A stretch of DNA of 58,516 nucleotides, taken from Streptomyces canus. Its GTDB lineage: Bacteria; Actinomycetota; Actinomycetes; Streptomycetales; Streptomycetaceae. The notes beneath the pieces are model-generated. The model did no database searches. It had not been told where the DNA came from and saw only the letters and a program-made list of their open reading frames with translations. Location: NCBI RefSeq assembly GCF_001514145.1, contig NZ_KQ948688.1:1-58516 (forward strand). Reading direction: 5' to 3'. Made by a program: the position numbers and the translations under genes. Of the stretch, positions 53,425 to 58,516 are shown piece after piece; positions within the stretch are counted from its first letter, which is position 1, and the number at the start of each line of letters is the position of its first letter.

Positions 53425-53690
53425 GACCTGCGCACGCCCTGTCGAGCTGCTTCTGTACGGGCAATGGACCGGGCGGGAGACGCGGGCGGTCATGGAGGTA
53501 TGGGACAGCGGCCCCGGCATCCCCGACAGCGTCCTCCCTCGTGTCTTCGAGCGCTTCTACAACTCGGACTCGCGATCACTGCCGGGAACGTACATGTGCA
53601 CGGCGGCACCATCCGTGCGGCGAACCACGCCGGGGGCGGTGCCGTCTTCACCGTGGGTTCCGCTGCGACCGGCCCACGGGAGGCCCCCGA
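53425..53690 (+). pseudogene. Histidine kinase ATPase-domain fragment
   Basis: Reads AVMEVWDSGPGIPDSVLPRV with FERFY (G1 and F boxes), then in another frame LGLAITAGNVHVHGGTIRAA and GGGAVFTV (G2 region). The ATP lid between them is deleted, and the sensor and dimerisation parts are missing. Confidence 0.8.
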
Positions 53691-53872
53691 TGAGACCCGC
53701 TCGCCGTCCCGCCGCCCCGCTCCCGCGGTTCCCGCCGCTGCGCTCCTCGCTCCTCGCGGCGGCGCTGTTCACGCTCTCCGCATGCGGCATCGCTCCGACC
53801 GGCGTGGGGAGATGCCGCCACCGGCATCCTCCTCATGAAATTCGGCGCATGCTTTCTACGCACACCCTTTGA
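53690..53872 (+). pseudogene. Lipoprotein N-terminal fragment
   Basis: ATG 53690 opens a lipoprotein signal (PLRSSLLAAALFTLSACGIA, lipobox LSAC) followed by PTGV. The frame then shifts near 53800; the other frame has GDAATGILLMKFGACF. It followed the kinase gene closely, as lipoproteins do in some Streptomyces two-component operons. It ends after about 60 codons. Confidence 0.65.
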
Positions 53873-53988
53873 GCATCGGTAGGTTGGTAGAAGGCTGCCG
53901 GACTGAGAAAGCGAGGCACGGTTCCCAGGAAGGTGATAGCTACACCGTTTTGCGGGAGAGATGTCCTGGCATGTTGCTGCTTGGCGGA

Positions 53989-54159
53989 TTACCAGCGATA
54001 CCAGCGTCCCTTGCGCCCGCCCGTATCCGCGGAGCGCATGACGAAGCCCAGCAGCCAGACGACCAGCACGATGACGGCGAGCCACCACAGTGCCTTCAGC
54101 GCGAAGCCCGCGCCGAAGAGGAGCAGAGCCAGCAGAAGAACGACAAGCAGGGGAACCAT
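53989..54159 (-). CDS. Small hydrophobic membrane protein
   Basis: A 56-residue protein with two adjacent hydrophobic segments (MVPLLVVLLLALLLFGAGFA, then LWWLAVIVLVVWLLGFVM) and a basic tail GGRKGRWYRW. Short proteins of this kind are widespread in Streptomyces; function is unknown. GGAGG lies 9 nt upstream of ATG 54159, so the start is sound. Confidence 0.82.
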   Translation of the reverse strand: MVPLLVVLLLALLLFGAGFALKALWWLAVIVLVVWLLGFVMRSADTGGRKGRWYRW

Positions 54160-54355
54160 AGTTATCAACCTCCGTCGCTCCTCGTGCCCGCCGACTGCAA
54201 GAACACACGGTCGATTTCCCTGATTTCTCCACGACTCCTGCGGGCAGTTGACCGCTTCCTCCACGGCGTTCACCTCGCCGTCGGAGCGAGTTGCACGCCT
54301 GGCCGACGGTACCGGCGCTAGCGACATGGTGGGCGACGTCGTTTCGTCGTAGACG

Positions 54356-55435
54356 TCAGCCCTTGCAGGACACGGGCGCCTCAGTCGGTACATCCCGCAC
54401 CAGGGCGGTGACGGTGTTGAGGTATTCCTTGGTCTGCCGGTCGCGGGAGAGCTGGTCGTACACCGGCTGGACTGCCTTGCGCAGTTCGGCCAATTGGGCC
54501 GGGCTCGCGGCGGCGAACTTCTGGCCACGGGCGCACAGGCTCTCCAGGTCCCTGTTCTCCTCTTCGCGCAAGTTGGCGCCGGCGCCGTGCACTGCCTGCT
54601 CCGCCGCTTCCTGCAGCAGTTTGCCCTGGTCCTCGCCGAGCCGCTCGAGGGCCTTGGTGTTGGCGACCAGGACGATCGGGCGGGGCCACAGAACGACGTT
54701 GGCGGTGCCGATCATGCCCGTTTCGTCGTAGCGGTTCCCGTTGACAGATCCGATCTGTTGCTCGAACCCGTCGAAACCGGCCACCGAGTTGCCCGCGCCG
54801 AACCATTTTGGTTTCGCTCCGAGGGCGCGCACGGTCGAGTCGGCGACCCTGGACTCCTGGATGCCGATCGTGCGTCCTTTGTAGTCCTGCGGACCGAGCA
54901 GCGGTGTCCCGGCGCCGAAGGGACGGCGCAGGCTGCCCGGGAGCAGGCCCACGCCGGTGAGACCGCCGCCGTCGACCTCGCGGATCATGCGCTGGGCGAC
55001 CGGTGCGCTGAGGACCTTCTCCTCGGCGTCGAAACTGTTGATCAGCAGGGGCGCGGTCAGGGCGCCCAGGGCAGGGGCCCGGCGGATGTCGAAGACCCGA
55101 CTCCCGAGGGCGGCCAGGTCGACCCGTCCTGACTGCACGTCATTGAGCAACCGTTCCTCGAAATCCGGCCCCTCCTCGTGGTGGGCGTCGAACTCGGCGG
55201 AGATCTGGATCGAGCCGTGGGACAGCGTCCTCACGTTCTGCAGGAAGGCGTCGAACTCGTCACTCGCGCCCATCGGTGTCGCCAGCGACAAGACGACCCG
55301 CTCATCCGTGCCGCGGCCCTGCGTGTTCTTGGCGGGTTCCTCCCTGCTCGTGGTGCTGGAGCAGCCGACGACGAGCAGAACCAGCCCAACGGCCGCGCTC
55401 AATGCGGCACCTACCGTCGTACATCGGAAATGCAT
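54356..55435 (-). CDS. TRAP-type (DctP) substrate-binding lipoprotein, orphan
   Basis: A 359-residue extracytoplasmic binding protein. Signal peptide with lipobox VVGC, lipidated Cys25. The mature part (VVLSLATPMGASDEFDAFLQ, DFEERLLNDVQSGRVDLAAL, YKGRTIGIQESRVADSTVRA, NVVLWPRPIVLVANTKALER) matches the DctP family that binds organic acids for TRAP transporters. No DctQ or DctM membrane subunit gene lies nearby. GAGGGGAA is upstream of the ATG. Confidence 0.85.
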   Translation of the reverse strand: MHFRCTTVGAALSAAVGLVLLVVGCSSTTSREEPAKNTQGRGTDERVVLSLATPMGASDEFDAFLQNVRTLSHGSIQISAEFDAHHEEGPDFEERLLNDVQSGRVDLAALGSRVFDIRRAPALGALTAPLLINSFDAEEKVLSAPVAQRMIREVDGGGLTGVGLLPGSLRRPFGAGTPLLGPQDYKGRTIGIQESRVADSTVRALGAKPKWFGAGNSVAGFDGFEQQIGSVNGNRYDETGMIGTANVVLWPRPIVLVANTKALERLGEDQGKLLQEAAEQAVHGAGANLREEENRDLESLCARGQKFAAASPAQLAELRKAVQPVYDQLSRDRQTKEYLNTVTALVRDVPTEAPVSCKG

Positions 55436-55499
55436 GGCCTCACGTTCCCCTCTCGATGGGCCACCCGCAGCCTGACAAGTGGGCAGGCGCAGCGCACAC

Positions 55500-55765
55500 G
55501 CAGGGCGTTCAGTCCTCCCGCTTCGACGGTACGGACCGGAGGCCTCCCACGCATCCGTATGGCCCTTAACACCCCGCTAACTGAGCGTTTGACAGTCCCA
55601 CGTTCGGACTCCTCCGCCAACGCGAACCGCTGCGCTGCGGCGGCCCGCAGCCTCAGGGTCGCCCCCGCGAATTCGAGACTGTCGATCCGGCTGCCCAGCA
55701 GGGCAAGGAGCAGCAAAACGCCCCCGAAAACGATCAAAGCCGCCGGCCGGACCCGTTCTGCGTCA
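55500..55765 (-). pseudogene. Membrane protein fragment
   Basis: The minus strand reads RVRPAALIVFGGVLLLLALL, then GSRIDSLEFAGATLRLRAAA and RFALAEESERG. One transmembrane helix followed by a charged helix suggests a coiled-coil membrane protein that lost its ends. The 5' side abuts IS30 sequence. Confidence 0.45.
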
Positions 55766-55782
55766 CGAGGAAGGCCGTACCC

Positions 55783-56319
55783 GGGCATTGGGAAGGCGAC
55801 CTGATCATCGGGACGGACAGGTCCGCGATCGGCACGCTTGTCGAGCGCAGCAGTCGTTCAACGCTCCTGGTCCACTTACCACGCATGGAAGGCTGGAGCG
55901 AGAAGCCGTATGTGAAAAACGGGCCGTCGCTCGGCGGCTACGGGGCCGTCGCGATGAACGCCGCACTCACGGCGTCGATGACCAAGTTGCCCGACCAGTT
56001 GCGCAAGACCCTGACGTGGGATCGCGGGAAGGAGCTTTCGGGCCACGCGCAGTTCGCGCTGGAGACCGGGACGCGGGTGTTCTTCGCTGACCCGCGCGCA
56101 CCGTGGCAGCGCCCGACGAATGAGAACACAAACGGTCTGCTGCGGCAGTACTTCCCCAAAGGCACCGATCTGTCGCGCTGGTCCGCAGACGAACTCGAGG
56201 CCGTCGCTCGCGCGCTCAACAACCGGCCACGAAAGATCCTCGGGTGGAGGACACCCGCTGAAGTCTTCGAGGAGCAACTACGCTCGCTTCAACAAGTCGG
56301 TGTTGCATCGACCCGTTGA
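55783..56319 (+). pseudogene. IS30-family transposase C-terminal part
   Basis: Open from GHWEGDLIIGTDRSAIGTLV (first catalytic Asp), through TLTWDRGKELSGHAQFALET and FFADPRAPWQRPTNENTNGL with LLRQYFPKGTDLSRW, to RPRKILGWRTPAEVFEEQL. All three DDE positions are present but the N-terminal HTH domain is missing and the fragment joins unrelated sequence. Confidence 0.88.
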
Positions 56320-56321
56320 AC

Positions 56322-56616
56322 TTGCCCAGTTCCGCTCCCGGAAGTTCGTCCGGGCGCTTGATCGCCACAGGATGTCCGGATCGATAGGGAGAGTCGGAGC
56401 TGCCGGGACAACGCGGCCATGGAGTTCTTCTTCAGTCTGCTGCAGAAGAACGTCCTCGACCGCCTTGTCTGGGCCACCCGCGAGGAGCTGCGGATCGCGA
56501 TCGTGACCTGGATCGAGCGGACCTACCACCGACGCCGCCGTGAGGCCTCGCTCGGCCGACTGACACCTGTCGAATACGAAACCGTCATGACCACGCCGGC
56601 CCTCCAGGCCGCGTGA
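56322..56616 (+). pseudogene. IS3-family OrfB C-terminal fragment
   Basis: Reads FRSRKFVRALDRHRMSGSIG; after one missing base near 56405 the next frame has MEFFFSLLQKNVLDRLVWAT, then REELRIAIVTWIERTYHRRR and SLGRLTPVEYETVM. It is the last third of an IS3 transposase, abutting the IS30 fragment. Confidence 0.88.
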
Positions 56617-56739
56617 TCGAACCTGTCACCCAAACCTGCATCAGACCCGTGCGGCGTGTCGTGACAGGGGCGACGGGGGCTGGGGCTCGACTCTTGTGCG
56701 GTCGCTAACCGAATGATCGGCAATAAGAGGTTGAGGCGC

Positions 56740-57729
56740 ATGCTCGTTCTGAGCCGCTCGCAGGTCGAGTCCCTGCTCAACATGGACGCGCTGATCGATG
56801 CCTTGGCGTCGGCGATGGCAGACCTCAGTGCGGGCCGCGCCTCGGTACCCGCCCGTGTCGCCGCCCTGGTGCCCGAGCACGATGGATTTCTGGCGGCCAT
56901 GCCGGGCTTTTTGCCGTCCGCCGGGATGCTCATGACCAAGCTGGTGTCGCTCTTCCCCCACAACGACGGGGCACAACTGCCTACCCATCAGGCGTTGATC
57001 ACGGCCTTTGATCCGGACACTGGTGAGCCCACGGCCCTGCTGGACGGTACGGCCATCACCGCGGCCCGGACCGGCGCCTGCTCCGCACTGTCGGCGCGGC
57101 TGTTGGCCTGCGAGGACGCCACGGTGCTGGCGGTTCTGGGCACTGGCGTGCAGGCCCGCTCCCACGCCCGCGCGATCTTCAGGGTTCGCCCGATCCAGCA
57201 GATCCGCGTGGCCGGCCGAGATCCGGCGAGAGCCGCTGCCCTGGCCGAGGAACTCGCGGATGTACTGGAGGCCGACGTACAGGCCGTGTCCGGCTACGCC
57301 GAGGCGCTCGACGGCGCGGACATCGCTGCGGCGACGACGCACACCGTCGACCCCGTGATCCGCCGCCCCTGGCTCACGCCCGGCGTCCACATCACGTCCG
57401 TGGGCTACAACCCGGCCGGCCGCGAGATCGACGACGCCACGATCGCCGAGGCGCTGGTGTGCGTCGAATCCCGCCGGGCCGCCCTCGCCCCGCCCCCTGC
57501 GGGCAGCAACGATCTGCTCACCCCGATCCGAGACGGCCTCATCACAGCCGATCACGTGCACGCCGAGCTAGGCGAACTCATCATCGGCAGCAAAGCGGGG
57601 CGCACCGGGCCGGACCAGATCACCCTCTACAAGTCCGTCGGTGTGGCTGTGCAGGATGCCGCAGCCACGGCCCTGGTCGTTGCGTCCGCCCGCGAGCAAT
57701 CGATCGGTGAGGAGATCACTCTGCAGTGA
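56740..57729 (+). CDS. Ornithine cyclodeaminase / mu-crystallin family protein
   Basis: A 329-residue NAD(P)-dependent enzyme of the OCD/mu-crystallin family (ornithine cyclodeaminase, alanine dehydrogenase or ketimine reductase activity). LVLSRSQVESLLNMDALIDA at the start, GMLMTKLVSLFPHN (substrate-binding Lys), LLDGTAITAARTGACSALSA and the Rossmann loop LAVLGTGVQARSHARAI. The end VAVQDAAATALVVASAREQS is typical. ATG 56740 with GAGG upstream is chosen over ATG 56713. In Streptomyces such enzymes often serve siderophore or non-protein amino acid pathways, but no cluster is visible here. Confidence 0.88.
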   Translation: MLVLSRSQVESLLNMDALIDALASAMADLSAGRASVPARVAALVPEHDGFLAAMPGFLPSAGMLMTKLVSLFPHNDGAQLPTHQALITAFDPDTGEPTALLDGTAITAARTGACSALSARLLACEDATVLAVLGTGVQARSHARAIFRVRPIQQIRVAGRDPARAAALAEELADVLEADVQAVSGYAEALDGADIAAATTHTVDPVIRRPWLTPGVHITSVGYNPAGREIDDATIAEALVCVESRRAALAPPPAGSNDLLTPIRDGLITADHVHAELGELIIGSKAGRTGPDQITLYKSVGVAVQDAAATALVVASAREQSIGEEITLQ

Positions 57730-57731
57730 CC

Positions 57732-58438
57732 GCTACCGGTAGTTCGTTGAATCCGGTGGTAGTGCGGGTTGACGGTAGGCCAGGTTGGTCGTAGGCCGGT
57801 AGTGGGAGTCAACTGCCTGGCTGGGGGCTGAAGATGACCGCTCGCCGTCCCTGTCCGCCCGCGCCGGGACCATTGGAGGAGTACGCGGCCCGGTTCGACG
57901 ACCTCTTCTTCAGCCTGGCCCAGCGGCGAGGGTTTCGCGAGTACCTGACCGGGCTGCTGGCGCCTCGGGAGCGGAACAAGACGATCACCTCTCGCCGAAA
58001 TCGTCCGCCTCTACGGCCTGCGGCCCTGGATCGAGCAGAGCTACAAGCAGGTCAAGGACGAGCTCGGCTGGGCCGACTTCCAAGTCCGCTCCGACCGTGC
58101 CATCCGCCGCCATCAGACCCTGGTCAACTGCGCCTTCTCCTTCTGCTGGGACCAGTGGTTCACCCCATCCGGACCCCTGGATCCCATCGCACCGGACCCG
58201 TGCCCCGACGAGCGGCCAGAGAGGGGGACCAAGCGAACCCCACCCACCCCAACTGCCCTGCTGGCCCAGGGCATTACGTTCAGTCCGCGCATGGCTCACC
58301 CCCGCCACCACCCTGAACCGATGGTGGCGAGCCTGGACGGACAAGGACCCGCCCGCCGAGCTCCAGGCCCTGATCCACGCGGTCACCAACGGACACGGCA
58401 TTGACCTCTACCGCCGCATTTAACGAACTACCGGTAGC
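57732..58438 (+). mobile_element. Internally deleted IS701-type element with perfect TIRs
   Basis: gctaccggtagttcgtt (57732-57748) and aacgaactaccggtagc (58422-58438) are exact 17-bp inverted repeats. Inside, ATG 57834 opens an IS701 transposase N-terminus (EYAARFDDLFFSLAQRRGFR, YLTGLLAPRERNKTIT) that jumps after about 50 codons to its C-terminus in another frame (IVRLYGLRPWIEQSYKQVKD, then LGWADFQVRSDRAIRRHQTL). The middle with two catalytic acids is gone. At 707 bp it is a non-autonomous, MITE-like derivative. Confidence 0.88.
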
Positions 58439-58516
58439 AGCACGGGGCGGACCCCACCGAGCGGCTGCTGATCAGCAACGCGCAGCGCACGTCGAGCACA
58501 TTCGCCCGTACGCGGA
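58439..58516. other. Window end, unassigned
   Basis: The plus strand reads GADPTERLLISNAQRTSSTF; too short to name. Confidence 0.2.

Noticed and set aside
1..58516. CRISPR array
   Set aside because: No regularly spaced direct repeats of 24-40 bp seen anywhere; the only short tandem repeats are at 12217 and 49689.
1..58516. Polyketide, peptide or terpene biosynthetic core
   Set aside because: No synthase, NRPS or lanthipeptide enzymes found; only tailoring-like enzymes and pumps.

Overview
This is high-GC actinobacterial DNA, most likely from a Streptomyces species. The evidence is strong third-position G/C bias, frequent GTG/TTG starts, a WhiB regulator, SigE-type and LuxR-LAL regulators, twin-arginine secreted enzymes, and a wrecked copy of the Streptomyces telomere-associated protein gene tap. 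The density of broken insertion sequences and truncated genes points to a recombining chromosome arm or linear-plasmid-derived region rather than the core.

Layout. 1-4.8 kb: an HNH-nuclease pseudogene, an ANTAR-GAF regulator and an ankyrin/HEAT-repeat protein. 4.8-15.0 kb: the best-preserved block. It has a TetR gene divergent from an FAD monooxygenase across an array of overlapping operators, a LuxR-LAL regulator divergent from an Acg-type nitroreductase homologue, a DHA2 efflux pump, and two overlapping fusion genes (HxlR-GNAT and methyltransferase-PhzF). It looks like a small-molecule modification and efflux locus. 15-18.9 kb: a TPR-like protein, an IS5 remnant, and an IS630 element (TIRs, TA flanks) split by an intact IS110 element. 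19-24.5 kb: an XRE/MmyB regulator divergent from a DHA2 MFS pump, a second MFS transporter, and a SigE-type sigma factor overlapping a SecDF-P1-head membrane protein. 24.6-40 kb: mostly debris with islands of intact genes (alpha/beta hydrolase + TetR, WhiB, initiator tRNA, GNAT, DHFR-like reductase, class F sortase + secreted protein). It includes the tap pseudogene at 36.0-37.0 kb.

41-46.5 kb holds the most interesting system. A 1234-residue trypsin-like protease / STAND NTPase / TPR protein and a Trypco2-domain protein are both on the minus strand, as expected for an NTP-dependent conflict (immunity-like) operon. An IS605-type element with an intact TnpB nuclease sits between them. Its predicted omega-RNA guide would read directly into the Trypco2 gene.

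46.7-58.5 kb: more transposase fragments, DUF402, DUF1963, a Tat-exported GH78 alpha-L-rhamnosidase, histidine-kinase and lipoprotein fragments, a small hydrophobic protein, an orphan TRAP-type binding lipoprotein, IS30/IS3 remnants, an ornithine cyclodeaminase homologue, and an internally deleted IS701-type element with perfect 17-bp terminal inverted repeats. All functions are inferred from sequence motifs; no database search was possible.
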